Below are positions 17,605 to 27,297 of a stretch of 64,000 nt of DNA, in pieces. The translations under genes were made by a program, and so were the position numbers. Within the stretch, counting starts at the first letter, position 1. Each line of letters starts with the position of its first letter. The notes under the pieces were generated by a model. The model was given only the letters and a program-made list of their open reading frames with translations, was not told the DNA's origin and made no database searches. Source of the stretch: Rhizobium sp. P40RR-XXII (GTDB lineage Bacteria; Pseudomonadota; Alphaproteobacteria; Rhizobiales; Rhizobiaceae); the NCBI RefSeq assembly GCF_012641405.1, contig NZ_JABAII010000005.1:310001-374000 (forward strand). Reading direction: 5' to 3'.

Positions 17605-19692
17605 TTAGGCAAGGCCAATGGCGGTGATCGCCATATCGATGGCCTTGATGCCGATGAAGGGAACGATGATGCCGCCGAGGCCATAGATCAGCAGGTTGCG
17701 GCTGAGCAGCGCGCCGGCGCCGATCGGCCGGTAGCGGACACCCTTCAATGACAGCGGGATCAGCGCAACGATGATCAGCGCATTGAAGATGATCGCCGAG
17801 AGAATGGCGCTTTGCGGCGTGGCCAGCCCCATGATGTTCAGCATCTTCAGCTGCGGATAAAAGGCGATGAACATTGCCGGGATGATGGCGAAATACTTCG
17901 CGATATCGTTGGCGATGGAGAAGGTCGTCAGAGCGCCGCGTGTCATCAGCAGCTGCTTGCCGATCTCGACGATCTCGATGAGCTTCGTCGGGTCGCTGTC
18001 GAGGTCGACCATGTTGCCGGCTTCGCGGGCAGCGACCGTGCCGGTGTTCATGGCAACGCCGACATCGGCCTGGGCGAGCGCCGGCGCATCATTCGTGCCG
18101 TCGCCGCACATGGCGACGAGCTTGCCCTGCGCCTGCTCCTGACGCATCAGCGCCAGCTTCATCTCGGGTGTTGCCTGGGCGAGGAAGTCGTCGACGCCGG
18201 CTTCGGCGGCAATCGCGGCCGCCGTCAGCGGGTTGTCGCCCGTGATCATCACGGTGCGGATGCCCATGCGGCGCAGCTCCGCAAAGCGTTCGCGGATACC
18301 GCCCTTGACGATGTCCTTGAGATGGATAACGCCCAGCAGGCGGCCGTCGCGGGCAACGGCGAGCGGCGTGCCGCCGGCCTTGGCGATCTCGTCGGCAATC
18401 ACCTGCAGCTCGCGCAGCGTTTCGCTCGTCGTGCGCGACATGACTGCGGTGCCTTCCGTCGCGCCGTTGGCCGCGCCTTCGACATAAGAAATCACGGCAT
18501 CGACGGCACCCTTGCGGATCGAAGATCCCTCGAGGTCGACACCGCTCATGCGCGTCTGGGCGGTGAAGGGAACAAAGGTTGCCTTCAGGCTCGTCATGTC
18601 GCGGCCACGGATCGCATATTTCTCCTTGGCAAGCACGACGATCGAGCGCCCCTCCGGCGTCTCGTCGGCAAGGGAGGCAAGCTGTGCGGCATCGGCGAGA
18701 TCCTGCTCGCTGATACCCCTGACCGGACGGAACGCAGTCGCCTGACGGTTACCGAGCGTGATCGTGCCCGTCTTGTCGAGAAGCAGCGTATCGACGTCGC
18801 CAGCGGCTTCGACGGCGCGGCCCGACATGGCGAGCACGTTGAAGCGCACCAGGCGGTCCATGCCGGCGATACCGATCGCCGAAAGCAGCGCGCCGATGGT
18901 GGTCGGGATCAAGGTTACGAACAGAGCAACAAGCACGACCGTCTGGATCGAACCGCCGGCATAGGCGGCAAAGCTCGGGATGGTGACGGTGGCGAGCACG
19001 AAGATCAGCGTCATGCCGGCCAGCAGGATGTTGAGCGCGATTTCGTTCGGCGTCTTCTGCCGTTCCGCACCTTCGACCAGCGCAATCATGCGATCGATGA
19101 AGGTCGAACCGGCAGCAGCGGTGATGCACACGCGGATCTCATCCGACAGGACCTGCGTGCCGCCGGTGACCGCCGAGCGGTCGCCGCCCGATTCACGAAT
19201 GACTGGGGCGGATTCGCCGGTGATTGCGGCTTCGTTGACAGAGGCGACGCCTTCGATGACTTCGCCATCCGAGGGAATGATATCGCCGGCTTCGACCAGA
19301 ACGACGTCACCGACCTTGAGGCTGGTGCCGGGCACCATCTTGTAGTCGGTGCGGCTATTGCCAGCCAGAAGCTTTGCCTGGGTTTCGGTGCGCGACTTGC
19401 GCAGCGAATCCGCCTGTGCCTTGCCGCGGCCTTCGGCAACGGCCTCGGCGAAATTGGCAAACAGCACCGTGAACCACAGCCAGATATTGATCTGCAGCGA
19501 GAAGGCGAGATTGCCGCCGCCGGTGAGGAGGTCGCGCAGGAAGAGGACGGTCGTCAGCATCGAAACGACGGCGACCACGAACATGACGGGGTTCTTGGCG
19601 AGCGTGCGCGGGTTCAACTTTTTGAACGAAGCGCCGATCGCCGGAACGAGAATGCGAGAATCCAGAATACTCGCTGATTTTAACTGGCTCAT
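17605..19692 (-). CDS. kdpB: K+-transporting P-type ATPase subunit B
   Basis: 695 aa. P-type ATPase landmarks: 'ITGESAPV' actuator loop, phosphorylated Asp in '[13 protein letters not shown]' (about residue 306), '[19 protein letters not shown]', hinge '[20 protein letters not shown]'. Catalytic subunit of the KdpFABC K+ pump in the inner membrane. Normal length. Separated from kdpA by 222 bases that hold a 53-codon membrane-protein gene instead of directly following kdpA. Confidence 0.97.
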   Translation of the reverse strand: MSQLKSASILDSRILVPAIGASFKKLNPRTLAKNPVMFVVAVVSMLTTVLFLRDLLTGGGNLAFSLQINIWLWFTVLFANFAEAVAEGRGKAQADSLRKSRTETQAKLLAGNSRTDYKMVPGTSLKVGDVVLVEAGDIIPSDGEVIEGVASVNEAAITGESAPVIRESGGDRSAVTGGTQVLSDEIRVCITAAAGSTFIDRMIALVEGAERQKTPNEIALNILLAGMTLIFVLATVTIPSFAAYAGGSIQTVVLVALFVTLIPTTIGALLSAIGIAGMDRLVRFNVLAMSGRAVEAAGDVDTLLLDKTGTITLGNRQATAFRPVRGISEQDLADAAQLASLADETPEGRSIVVLAKEKYAIRGRDMTSLKATFVPFTAQTRMSGVDLEGSSIRKGAVDAVISYVEGAANGATEGTAVMSRTTSETLRELQVIADEIAKAGGTPLAVARDGRLLGVIHLKDIVKGGIRERFAELRRMGIRTVMITGDNPLTAAAIAAEAGVDDFLAQATPEMKLALMRQEQAQGKLVAMCGDGTNDAPALAQADVGVAMNTGTVAAREAGNMVDLDSDPTKLIEIVEIGKQLLMTRGALTTFSIANDIAKYFAIIPAMFIAFYPQLKMLNIMGLATPQSAILSAIIFNALIIVALIPLSLKGVRYRPIGAGALLSRNLLIYGLGGIIVPFIGIKAIDMAITAIGLA

Positions 19693-19740
19693 AAGAGGCT
19701 CCAGCGTGAAGGGGAAAACGTCAGATCGGAACGCTGCCGA

Positions 19741-19902
19741 TCAGCCGATTAGAAATCCGAAGACGACAAGGCCGAGGAACAAGGCAACCATCGCCAGCAA
19801 AATGGCGTCGGAAGCGCAGGTTATTCCGGCCGGGCCACGCCCCCTGTCAAAGGGGCGTGGATCGATGACTTTTCTAAGCTTGCCTAGAAGCGGTTGGCTC
19901 AT
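19741..19902 (-). CDS. 53-aa single-span membrane protein between kdpA and kdpB
   Basis: Fifty-three codons from ATG 19902; AAGGA is 9 bases upstream and overlaps the kdpA stop region (an ATG at 19911 is too close to that site). Cytoplasmic basic N-terminus 'LLGKLRKVIDPRPFDRGRGP' followed by one hydrophobic segment at residues 32-52 ('AILLAMVALFLGLVVFGFLI'). It lies 12 bases after kdpA and 48 before kdpB, same strand, so it is inside the operon. It is not KdpF, which is present upstream of kdpA. Function unknown; an accessory subunit of the Kdp pump is a reasonable guess. Confidence 0.6.
   Translation of the reverse strand: MSQPLLGKLRKVIDPRPFDRGRGPAGITCASDAILLAMVALFLGLVVFGFLIG
19835..19860 (-). 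other. GC-rich hairpin inside the kdpA-kdpB intercistronic gene
   Basis: CCACGCCCC and GGGGCGTGG (19835-19843, 19852-19860) form a perfect 9-bp stem with an 8-base loop in the kdp mRNA, within codons 15-23 of the 53-aa protein. It could slow ribosomes or RNases between kdpA and kdpB. It may equally be a by-product of Pro/Arg/Gly codons. Confidence 0.4.
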
Positions 19903-19914
19903 GGCCGTCATTCC

Positions 19915-21618
19915 TTAGAAGGTCTGGCCTGAGATCATCGCCAGATGTTCGACGATCGGTCCAAGCGCCAGCGCCGGGAAGAAGGTCAGGCCGCCAACGA
20001 TGAGGATCGTGCCGACCAGCAGGCCGACGAAGAGCGGGCCATCGGTCGGGAAGGTGCCGGCCGAAGCGGGAACCGTCTTCTTGCTGATCAGGGAACCGGC
20101 AATCGCAAGGGCCGGAACGATGACCAGGAAGCGACCGATCAGCATGACGATACCGAGCGTGATATTGTACCAGGGCGTGTTGCCGGTCAGGCCGCCGAAG
20201 GCCGAGCCGTTGTTTGCCGCGGCCGAGCTGTAGGCATAGAGGATTTCCGAGAAGCCGTGCGGGCCGGCATTGGCGATCGACGCAACGGCAGAGGGCAATA
20301 CCACGGAGATCGCCGTGAAGATCAGCATGCCGGCGGGCAGGCAAAGCACGGCAAGCATTGCCATCTTCACTTCCTTGGCCTCGATCTTCTTGCCAAGATA
20401 TTCCGGCGTACGCCCGACCATCAGGCCGGCAACGAAGATGGCGATGACGACAAACATCAGGATGCCGTAGAAACCGGCGCCGACGCCGCCGACGATAACT
20501 TCGCCAAGCTGCAGATTGATGAGCGGGATCAGACCGCCGATCGCGGTGAAGCTGTCGAGCATGCCGTTGACTGCGCCGCAGGATGCGGCGGTGGTGATGA
20601 CGGCGAAGAGCGAGGAGGCAACAATCCCAAAACGGACTTCCTTGCCTTCCATATTGCCGCCCTGGATGCCGAGCGCATGAACAAGCGGATTGCCGGCCGC
20701 TTCAGCCCAATAGGTGACGATCACGCCAGCGATGAACAGCGTACCCATCGCAGCCAGGATCGCCCAGCCCTGCCGCTGACTGCCGACCATGCGGCCGAAG
20801 ACGTTGGTCAGCGCCGCGCCGATGGCGAAGATCGACAGCATCTGCAGAAGGTTGGAGATTGCATCGGGGTTTTCGAACGGATGCGCCGAGTTGGCATTGA
20901 AGAAGCCGCCGCCATTCGTGCCGAGCATCTTGATGGCAAGCTGCGAGGCGACGGGACCGACGGCGATCGTCTGCTGTGCGCCTTCGAGCGTCGTTGCGTT
21001 GACGTAAGGACCGAGCGTCTGCGGGACGCCGAGATAGACGAAGGCCAGTGTCAGAATAATGCAGATCGGCAGCAGCACATAGAGCGTCGCACGGATCATA
21101 TCGACCCAGAAGTTACCGATTGCCTTGCCGGAAGCGCGCGCAAATGCGCGGATCAGCGCAATGGCGATGGCAATGCCGGTTGCCGCGGAAACGAAGTTCT
21201 GCACGGTGAGACCAGCCATCTGCACGAGATAGGACATCGTGCTTTCGCCGCCGTAGTTCTGCCAATTGGTATTGGTGACGAAGCTGGTTGCCGTGTTGAA
21301 GGACAATTCCGGCCCGACCGCGGTCATGCCGGCCGGATTGTACGGCAGGCCGCCCTGCAGTCGCTGCAGCGCATAGAGAACGATAAAGCCGGCAAGGCTG
21401 AACAGCAGCAAGGAGACCGAATAGGTCGCCCAGTGCTGCTCTTCGCGCTCGTCCGTGCCAGCCAAACGATAAAGCCCCCGTTCCACAGGACGGAGGACGA
21501 AGGAGAGGAAGGTGCGCTCGCCGGTAAAGACACGCGTCATGTAACCGCCGAGCGGTTTGACGAGCAGAAGAAGGATCCCGATATAAATGAGGATCTGAAG
21601 CCATCCGTTGAAGGTCAT
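19915..21618 (-). CDS. kdpA: K+-transporting ATPase subunit A
   Basis: 567 aa, about ten membrane segments, K+-channel-like pore loops such as '[17 protein letters not shown]', '[20 protein letters not shown]' and '[12 protein letters not shown]'. Binds and translocates K+ in KdpFABC. An AGGGAAAG element lies about 10 bases before the ATG. Follows kdpF by 27 bases. Confidence 0.97.
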   Translation of the reverse strand: MTFNGWLQILIYIGILLLLVKPLGGYMTRVFTGERTFLSFVLRPVERGLYRLAGTDEREEQHWATYSVSLLLFSLAGFIVLYALQRLQGGLPYNPAGMTAVGPELSFNTATSFVTNTNWQNYGGESTMSYLVQMAGLTVQNFVSAATGIAIAIALIRAFARASGKAIGNFWVDMIRATLYVLLPICIILTLAFVYLGVPQTLGPYVNATTLEGAQQTIAVGPVASQLAIKMLGTNGGGFFNANSAHPFENPDAISNLLQMLSIFAIGAALTNVFGRMVGSQRQGWAILAAMGTLFIAGVIVTYWAEAAGNPLVHALGIQGGNMEGKEVRFGIVASSLFAVITTAASCGAVNGMLDSFTAIGGLIPLINLQLGEVIVGGVGAGFYGILMFVVIAIFVAGLMVGRTPEYLGKKIEAKEVKMAMLAVLCLPAGMLIFTAISVVLPSAVASIANAGPHGFSEILYAYSSAAANNGSAFGGLTGNTPWYNITLGIVMLIGRFLVIVPALAIAGSLISKKTVPASAGTFPTDGPLFVGLLVGTILIVGGLTFFPALALGPIVEHLAMISGQTF

Positions 21619-21645
21619 GGAGGTAACTTTCCCTATCCAGCGCTG

Positions 21646-21735
21646 TCAGAAGCGCTCGGGGCGAATAAGAGCATAGACCAGGTAGACGGTGAGAAAGATC
21701 GTCACGCTGCCACCGAGAATGTAATCGAGAAGCAT
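21646..21735 (-). CDS. kdpF: KdpF, small subunit of the Kdp pump
   Basis: 29 aa, almost one membrane helix: begins MLLDYILGGSVTIF and ends 'YALIRPERF', the terminal motif typical of KdpF. Start ATG 21735 has GGAG 8 bases upstream. A longer frame to 21891 runs through the preceding small gene and is not used. KdpF stabilises the KdpABC complex. Confidence 0.88.
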   Translation of the reverse strand: MLLDYILGGSVTIFLTVYLVYALIRPERF

Positions 21736-21749
21736 TGTCGTCTCTCCGA

Positions 21750-21833
21750 TTAGAGGCTGTCGCAGGCCTTGGTATAAGCGACGCAAAGGAGGAAGAATAA
21801 AACGCCGATCCCGACAAGAATAATGTCCATCAT
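21750..21833 (-). CDS. 27-aa membrane peptide at the head of the kdp operon
   Basis: Twenty-seven codons from ATG 21833 with AAGGA 10 bases upstream: MMDIILVGIGVLFFLL then 'CVAYTKACDSL'. A single hydrophobic helix ending in a short Cys-containing tail. Small frames of this shape (helix plus 'CD.L' end) precede kdpF in many proteobacteria and are sometimes mislabelled as a potassium transporter ATPase. It lies 14 bases upstream of kdpF. Probably a real microprotein; role unknown. Confidence 0.6.
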   Translation of the reverse strand: MMDIILVGIGVLFFLLCVAYTKACDSL

Positions 21834-22233
21834 CGATCGCGAGTCCTTGATTGTTATTGTTGATGGCAGAAAGCGATGGAGAGCACTTCACACGAAAACG
21901 CCCTTTTCATTCTACCGGGGAGAAGAGCACTTCAGGTGTATCTTCGTCACGCAATATGCGACCGAACCGCATTAAGGTTCGAGACGGGCGGATAGAAGAA
22001 GATATAAAAATCTTATAAATGCCCTCGGGATTGCCGAGATGAGCGGAGACGCTTCTATGCCGCGCCTGGACCGCACGCCCGAGATAGCCGACAAGGATAT
22101 AGCGAGATATAAAAGCAGGCCTGCATCACGCTTGATGCCATCTCCGACCAGTGATTTAGTCCGCGACCTAGCGACAGAGTTTTTGCAACCAGCCCCATGA
22201 CTATTCGACCGCCAGACAAAGAAATGCGAGCCA
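21834..22233. other. Divergent control region of the kdp operon and the LacI-type regulator gene
   Basis: 400 bases without a convincing gene. Contains the candidate KdpE box at 22003-22019 and a further GATATAAAA motif at 22106-22114 repeating one half of it. The rest shows no assignable feature; promoters were not pinned down. Confidence 0.5.
22003..22019 (-). promoter_or_regulatory. Candidate KdpE binding site
   Basis: On the minus strand two direct TTTATA half-sites start 11 bases apart (22019-22014 and 22008-22003). A one-turn direct repeat of T/A-rich hexamers is what OmpR-family regulators such as KdpE bind, and E. coli KdpE recognises TTTATA/TTTACA-type repeats. It lies about 170 bases upstream of the first kdp gene. 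Confidence 0.4.
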
Positions 22234-23253
22234 GTGACCACCAGCATCAGACATATCGCCAAGCTCGCAGGAACATCGGTCTCGTCTGTCTCGCGCGTGC
22301 TGAACAACAGCGGCTATGCCTCTCCGGAACTCCGGGAGCGTGTGGAGGCTGCAATTCGCACGCTCAACTACACGCCGAGCAAGGGCGCGCGCATGCTGCG
22401 CGGTGCACGGAGCCGGATGATCGGGTTGATGCTGCCGTCGATCGACGTGCCCTTCTTCGGCATCCTCGCCCATGCCATCGAACAGGAGCTGTTCCGGCGC
22501 GGCTATCAGACACTGATCTGCAGCACGGCGGAAAGCATGGATCACGAGGCACGCTACATTTCCATGCTGCTGTCCCAGCGCGTCGACGGCGTCATCGTGG
22601 CAAGCGCCTTCGGCAACACCGAACATTTCGAAACGCTGCGCGACGCGCATGTCCCGATCGTCGCCATCGACCGTGAGCTCACTGGAATTGCCGATGATGC
22701 TGTCATGGCCGATCACGAGGAGGGCGGGCGCCTGATGGCCCGCCATCTGATCGGCCTCGGCCATCGGCTGATCGGCATTGTCGGCGCGCCTGCCCATAGC
22801 CAGCCGGTCCAGCTTCGCCTTCGCGGCATCACGGTGGAAATGGCCGAGAACGGCATAGCACCAGCGGTCGTGACCATGGCCGAGGAGCACAGCTTCGCGG
22901 CGACCTATCCTCTCGCAAGGGAATTGGTGGCCTCCCGGCCCGAGGTGACTGGTATCATCGGCACAACAGATATTTCGGCGATCGCCGCAATCCATGCCGT
23001 TCAGGATCACGGCTTTTCCGTACCACGCGACTATTCGGTCATCGGCTTCGACGATCTGCCGGAGGCGGCGTATGTCTTTCCACGCCTGACGACCGTCGCC
23101 CAGCCGATCCGCGATGTCGGCGAGCTGGCGGCCCGGCGATTGGAGGCCCTGATCGAAGAACAGCAAGCGGATGGCGAGCCCCGAAAAGACACGATCGTCA
23201 AAGTGCCTGTCACCTTGATCGAGCGCGACTCCACCGGCCCCGTCCGCAAATGA
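22234..23253 (+). CDS. LacI-family transcriptional regulator
   Basis: 339 aa from a GTG start. N-terminal LacI helix-turn-helix 'IRHIAKLAGTSVSSVSRVLN' and hinge helix 'PSKGARMLRG', then a periplasmic-binding-protein-like sugar domain ('VDGVIVASAF', 'VIGFDDLPEAAYVFPRLTTV'). Expected to repress in the absence of a sugar or sugar phosphate. Convergent with the catabolic cassette at 23278-28122, whose promoter carries a LacI-type palindrome (28136-28155), its likely target. Confidence 0.88.
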   Translation: MTTSIRHIAKLAGTSVSSVSRVLNNSGYASPELRERVEAAIRTLNYTPSKGARMLRGARSRMIGLMLPSIDVPFFGILAHAIEQELFRRGYQTLICSTAESMDHEARYISMLLSQRVDGVIVASAFGNTEHFETLRDAHVPIVAIDRELTGIADDAVMADHEEGGRLMARHLIGLGHRLIGIVGAPAHSQPVQLRLRGITVEMAENGIAPAVVTMAEEHSFAATYPLARELVASRPEVTGIIGTTDISAIAAIHAVQDHGFSVPRDYSVIGFDDLPEAAYVFPRLTTVAQPIRDVGELAARRLEALIEEQQADGEPRKDTIVKVPVTLIERDSTGPVRK

Positions 23254-23277
23254 AAGCACATCGCCTTCAGGCGGCAT

Positions 23278-24288
23278 TCACGGCCGGACGATGACCTTGA
23301 TCTCGCCGGCCAATGGCGCACTGCCGACCGCTTCAGCAACATCTTCGAGCCCTATGGTCTTGGTCACCAGCGAATCCAGCTCCAGAATACCGCTCGCCAC
23401 CATGGTCGCAGCCCGGGAATGGGTGAACGGATTGAGATAGGCCGGCCTGATCTCAACTTCGTTGACGAGCAGATCGAACGGCAGAACGGGCACTTCGAGG
23501 CCCGCCGGCGTCACCCCGAAGAGGACGAAGACACCGCCGCGCCGCGCCATCCGCACGCCGGTCTGCAGCGTTTCTGGGACTCCGGCGCATTCTATGACGA
23601 CATCCACACCGCCATGGGTCGCGTCTTTGACAGCAGCAACCACATCGGTCGCCGTCGGGTCGAGGGCCAGCGTCGCTCCCAGCCGCAACGCCGCCTCGCG
23701 TCTCGACAGTTGTCTCGTGATCAGGATGATCTGGTCAGCACCGGCAAGACGAGCCAGCTGCACCATGAGCAGGCCGATCACACCGCCGCCCAATATGGCG
23801 ACGCTATCGCCGGGACGGATCCGTGCCTTGTCAATGGCATGGATGCAACAGGCCAGCGGCTCGCAGAAGGCGCCGTGGACGGGATCAAGATCGGGAGGCA
23901 GCGTAAACGCCTGGCCGCAGGGAACCGCGACATATTCGGCAAAGCCGCCGTCCCGCGTCACCCCGATAGCCTTCAGATTGGCGCATAGGTTCGGTCGCCC
24001 GCGCCGGCAGGCAGGACAGGTGCCGCAGGCAATGTTCGGGTCGACCGTCACGAGCTCTCCACCCACGAAGGACGAAACGCCCTCGCCCACCTCCTCCACG
24101 AGGCCACAGAATTCATGGCCCAACGCTACCGGCATAGCCGTCGGATACTCGCCCTTGTACATATGCCGGTCGGATCCGCAGATGCCGGCGGCCAGAACCC
24201 GGACGATGATATCTCCCGGTCCGGCGTTCGGCTTTTCCACATTGCGCATGGCCATGGATCCGATCGATTCCAAACGGACTGCCCTCAT
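23278..24288 (-). CDS. Zinc-dependent medium-chain dehydrogenase (polyol/sugar type)
   Basis: 336 aa. Catalytic zinc ligands Cys37 ('GICGSD') and His58-Glu59 ('ALGHEFCG'); structural zinc Cys88/91/94/102 in 'ACGTCPACRRGRPNLC'; Rossmann 'AILGGGVIGLLMVQLA'. Resembles sorbitol, threonine and arabinitol dehydrogenases: NAD(P)+-linked oxidation of a secondary alcohol. Strong GGAGGAGG ribosome site. Last gene of the cassette, 103 bases behind the kinase gene. Substrate unknown. Confidence 0.85.
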   Translation of the reverse strand: MRAVRLESIGSMAMRNVEKPNAGPGDIIVRVLAAGICGSDRHMYKGEYPTAMPVALGHEFCGLVEEVGEGVSSFVGGELVTVDPNIACGTCPACRRGRPNLCANLKAIGVTRDGGFAEYVAVPCGQAFTLPPDLDPVHGAFCEPLACCIHAIDKARIRPGDSVAILGGGVIGLLMVQLARLAGADQIILITRQLSRREAALRLGATLALDPTATDVVAAVKDATHGGVDVVIECAGVPETLQTGVRMARRGGVFVLFGVTPAGLEVPVLPFDLLVNEVEIRPAYLNPFTHSRAATMVASGILELDSLVTKTIGLEDVAEAVGSAPLAGEIKVIVRP

Positions 24289-24391
24289 TCTCCTCCTCCG
24301 AGCATAAGGTTCAATTTCCTGATCCTATCGCGCCGCTCCCATCGACACCATAGCATCCAATGATGGACGTTGCCGCTCCGCAGCCGACACA

Positions 24392-25450
24392 TCAGCCGCA
24401 TGCATGCTGCATCGCCTTCACATCCTCCAGAAGCGTTGCCATATCGGGGATACCGTCCGTCGCGGTTACGCCTCCAAGGCAACGGGCGGCGGCGGCGTGG
24501 GCAGCGGCGCAGATGCGTTCGACGGGCCAATCCTCATGCAGGCCGTAAAGTACCGCGGCGCAGAAGGCATCGCCGGCACCGACAGTACTGACGATTTCGG
24601 CTGGATCGACCGGGCGGGAGCGACAAACAATTGGCGGGCGGCCCGGCGCAAACCAGAAGCAGATTTCCGGAGCATGGATGATCGCACCCCTGGCGACGCC
24701 TGCCGCCAGCAGCCGCTCGCCGGCCGTCAGAAGTGCGGATTCGATCAACTCTCCCTTCCCGTCACGCAAGCTCAGGCCGGTTGCCCGTCCCGCCTCGATT
24801 TCATTAATGACAAGGAAATCGCAATAGGGCAGAGCCGCACCGACCTTCGCCGCAAACTCCGGATCTTCGCTGGAGACGAAATCGACGCAGGTGACAAGAC
24901 CGGCGTTGCGCGCAGCCTCCAGCAGGCGCGATGCTCCGGATCGGCCATCCGCATCGATCGTGTCGAGTCCCGGCAACAGCATCAAATAGCCAAGATAGAA
25001 AAGGCGATAGCCGGCGTTCGCAAAGGCGGCGGGCGAGATGAGCGCATCCGTCACCGCATCATTGGCACCACCATGATAGAAGAAGGTGCGGTTTTGTCCC
25101 GGCACATTCATGACATGCGTGTGCGCCGTCGCGCGGTCGGGAAGCTCCCGCAGGCCGCTTGCATCGACGCCGGCGCTCTGAAGCCGCGTCTTGACGATCT
25201 CTCCGTCGGTATCCGCACCGATACATCCGGCCGCGGCGAGTTTTCCGGGAAAGCCGAGCGAGGCCAGGTCGGTGACGACATTGGCGGCCCCTCCCCCAAC
25301 GCCCACATCCTGATTGATGATGTGAGCGAGATTACCCTGCTCGGGCCAGTAGGTCAGCGTGTGCACGCGGTCGACAATAAAATTGCCAGCGCAAACAATG
25401 CCTCCCTTGTCCTGCTTCTCGCTGCCGTGAACCTCCTCCCCGGTTCGCAT
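24392..25450 (-). CDS. PfkB-family carbohydrate kinase
   Basis: 352 aa. PfkB signatures: N-terminal 'VGVGGGAANVVTDLASLG' and C-terminal 'DPAEIVSTVGAGDAFCAAVL' with the catalytic Asp in the GAGD motif. Phosphorylates a sugar hydroxyl with ATP; in this cassette the product would be the substrate of the class I aldolase. Its ATG overlaps the isomerase stop (TGATG). The first 15 residues are charged and lie outside the domain. Confidence 0.85.
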   Translation of the reverse strand: MRTGEEVHGSEKQDKGGIVCAGNFIVDRVHTLTYWPEQGNLAHIINQDVGVGGGAANVVTDLASLGFPGKLAAAGCIGADTDGEIVKTRLQSAGVDASGLRELPDRATAHTHVMNVPGQNRTFFYHGGANDAVTDALISPAAFANAGYRLFYLGYLMLLPGLDTIDADGRSGASRLLEAARNAGLVTCVDFVSSEDPEFAAKVGAALPYCDFLVINEIEAGRATGLSLRDGKGELIESALLTAGERLLAAGVARGAIIHAPEICFWFAPGRPPIVCRSRPVDPAEIVSTVGAGDAFCAAVLYGLHEDWPVERICAAAHAAAARCLGGVTATDGIPDMATLLEDVKAMQHACG

Positions 25451-26121
25451 CAGCCACCTGCCTCATTCCATAGGGGTCTGAGAGGCGGCTCATCCTCCTC
25501 GATCGCCGCGAAGCGGCCGATCGGCTCCAGAAAGTAATTATCGCTATTGTCGTCATTGACCTGGCTGACCTCGCCGACGAACACAGGCCCGCCGCCCTTT
25601 CGGCCATAGAAGCGATGATAGAGCCCGGTATGGATCGTCACGCTCTGGCCGGGAGAGAGAATAAGCGGCTCCCATGCGGCAAGCGTCCTCGGCAAGCCAT
25701 CCACCGGAACGACCAAATCGTCCTTCAGCACATTGCCTTCGGCATCGGTCGCGGCGAATTCGATCACGAGATCGCCGCCGGCCCTGTTGATAATATCCTC
25801 CATCTTGGCTTGATGGCGATGGGTCGGCGTTACCTGCCCTTCCTCGACGAAAAGCAGCTTTTCGGCATAGGTGCGCTCGCCCTCGACACCGACGATGCCG
25901 TTGCGCAGGCAAAACAGCACGAGGCCGCATTCGGCAAACCGGCCGGAGCCGAAATCCGTGACGTCCCATCCCAATTGATGGGCATGCAGATAGCGCGCCG
26001 CTTCCGAATTGGCGGCGAAATCCGCCGCTGTCCAGTAGCCCCATTCCGGCAGGGACCATCGCCAATGGTCTAGGGTTTTACTTGCGCGCCGCAGCGCCTC
26101 GTTGATTTCGGAGCGCTTCAT
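25450..26121 (-). CDS. D-lyxose/D-mannose isomerase-like protein (DUF1498 family)
   Basis: 223 aa cupin-fold enzyme. Candidate metal ligands His101, His103, Glu108 ('THRHQAKMED') and His169 ('HTGLYHRF') match in spacing the Mn2+ ligands of E. coli O157 D-lyxose isomerase (103/105/110/171). Family members interconvert D-lyxose/D-xylulose and D-mannose/D-fructose. Overlaps the preceding oxidoreductase gene by ATGA and the following kinase gene by one base, so it is fully embedded in the operon. Confidence 0.82.
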   Translation of the reverse strand: MKRSEINEALRRASKTLDHWRWSLPEWGYWTAADFAANSEAARYLHAHQLGWDVTDFGSGRFAECGLVLFCLRNGIVGVEGERTYAEKLLFVEEGQVTPTHRHQAKMEDIINRAGGDLVIEFAATDAEGNVLKDDLVVPVDGLPRTLAAWEPLILSPGQSVTIHTGLYHRFYGRKGGGPVFVGEVSQVNDDNSDNYFLEPIGRFAAIEEDEPPLRPLWNEAGG

Positions 26122-27275
26122 CGGGCGACCGCTCCCTCATAGTCGACCGACGCGACGATATTCTCGCGGCCGGATTTGAGTGCCGCCGTCAGCACCGCGT
26201 GGTGCGCCTGGGTTTCTTCCGGCGTGGCGCAGGTAAAGCCGTTGGCGTTTCCGCCTGCCAGTTCATCAACGAAGGCGGCCCACATCTGCTGGATGGCATC
26301 GGCAAAGCCGAACTCGAAGATCTTGCCGGTAATTGCCGGGAAGAGCGAGCCGTATCCCAGATCCTCGGTGCTCCAGGCCTGCGCGCCGCCATTGTAATCC
26401 ATCCACTGCCATTGCCGTGGCGACTTTGTGCTGAAGAAAGCGCTCTTCTTCATGCCGAGTATGCGAATGTACCAGGTATTGGCTTCGCCCGGCGCGATAC
26501 GCCAGGTCTTCAACACCATTGGAAAATCCTGGCCGCCCGCGCTGACGCGCGTGCTGATCGTCGCATTGTCCCAGGTCGTGCACGGCACCATGCCGCCCTT
26601 GCCGTCCGGGCGCTCGGTGATCGTCTTGACGAGCTGCGCATGCAGGGTTTGCGGGCGCCAGCCGAGCCGCAAGGGCACATGCAGCACATGCATGCCGAGA
26701 TCGCCCATGCAGCCATATTCGCCGTTTATATCGGCCATGCGCTTCCAGTTGATCGGCTTCTGCCTGTCTATGTCGGAGGAGTGCAGGAAGCCAGCTTCGA
26801 CCTCGAGAATATCGCCCATCTCGCCGCTCTCGGCGAGCGCGATGACCTTCTGCGCACCAGGAAAGAACGGCATTTCCGACGAGCAGCGAACGAGAAGTTC
26901 CGGGTTTTCGGCAAGAACCGCCATGATCTCGCGATTCTGGGCCGCATCCATGCCGAACGGCTTTTCGCCGAGCAGATGCTTTCCGGCTTTCAGAATATCG
27001 ATGTAGAACTGCTGGTGAAGCACATGCGGCACGGCGCAATAGACCGCGTCGACATCCGGATTGGCGAGCAACTCCTTGTAGTCTCCGGTGAATTGCCGGA
27101 CCGACGGCACGTTGTCCTTGAACCAATCGAGAAGCGCTGCATTTGTGTCGCAGACGGCAACGATTTCCGGCCGCGCCCTGGTATCGGCAAGGTGCAGCCA
27201 GCGTGCGGCGGCACTTGCGAATTCGCGTCCCATCAGGCCGCAACCGATGACGCCGAAGCGGAATACTCTTTTCAT
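26118..27275 (-). CDS. Gfo/Idh/MocA-family NAD(P)-dependent oxidoreductase
   Basis: 385 aa from ATG 27275, chosen for the strong GGAGGAGG just upstream and because the Rossmann motif 'GVIGCGLMG' then falls at residues 8-16. Catalytic Lys in 'LGEKPFG', His pair region 'MHVLHVPLR'. Oxidises a sugar, inositol or sugar-acid hydroxyl. A longer frame to 27341 would overlap the aldolase gene and is less likely. Second gene of the cassette. Confidence 0.85.
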   Translation of the reverse strand: MKRVFRFGVIGCGLMGREFASAAARWLHLADTRARPEIVAVCDTNAALLDWFKDNVPSVRQFTGDYKELLANPDVDAVYCAVPHVLHQQFYIDILKAGKHLLGEKPFGMDAAQNREIMAVLAENPELLVRCSSEMPFFPGAQKVIALAESGEMGDILEVEAGFLHSSDIDRQKPINWKRMADINGEYGCMGDLGMHVLHVPLRLGWRPQTLHAQLVKTITERPDGKGGMVPCTTWDNATISTRVSAGGQDFPMVLKTWRIAPGEANTWYIRILGMKKSAFFSTKSPRQWQWMDYNGGAQAWSTEDLGYGSLFPAITGKIFEFGFADAIQQMWAAFVDELAGGNANGFTCATPEETQAHHAVLTAALKSGRENIVASVDYEGAVAR

Positions 27276-27297
27276 GTTTCCTCCTCCCCAGGATATA

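Noticed and set aside
17812..21753. Very long plus-strand frames opposite kdpB and kdpA
   Set aside because: They mirror the codons of kdpB and kdpA, are Arg/Asp/Gly-rich and match no family.
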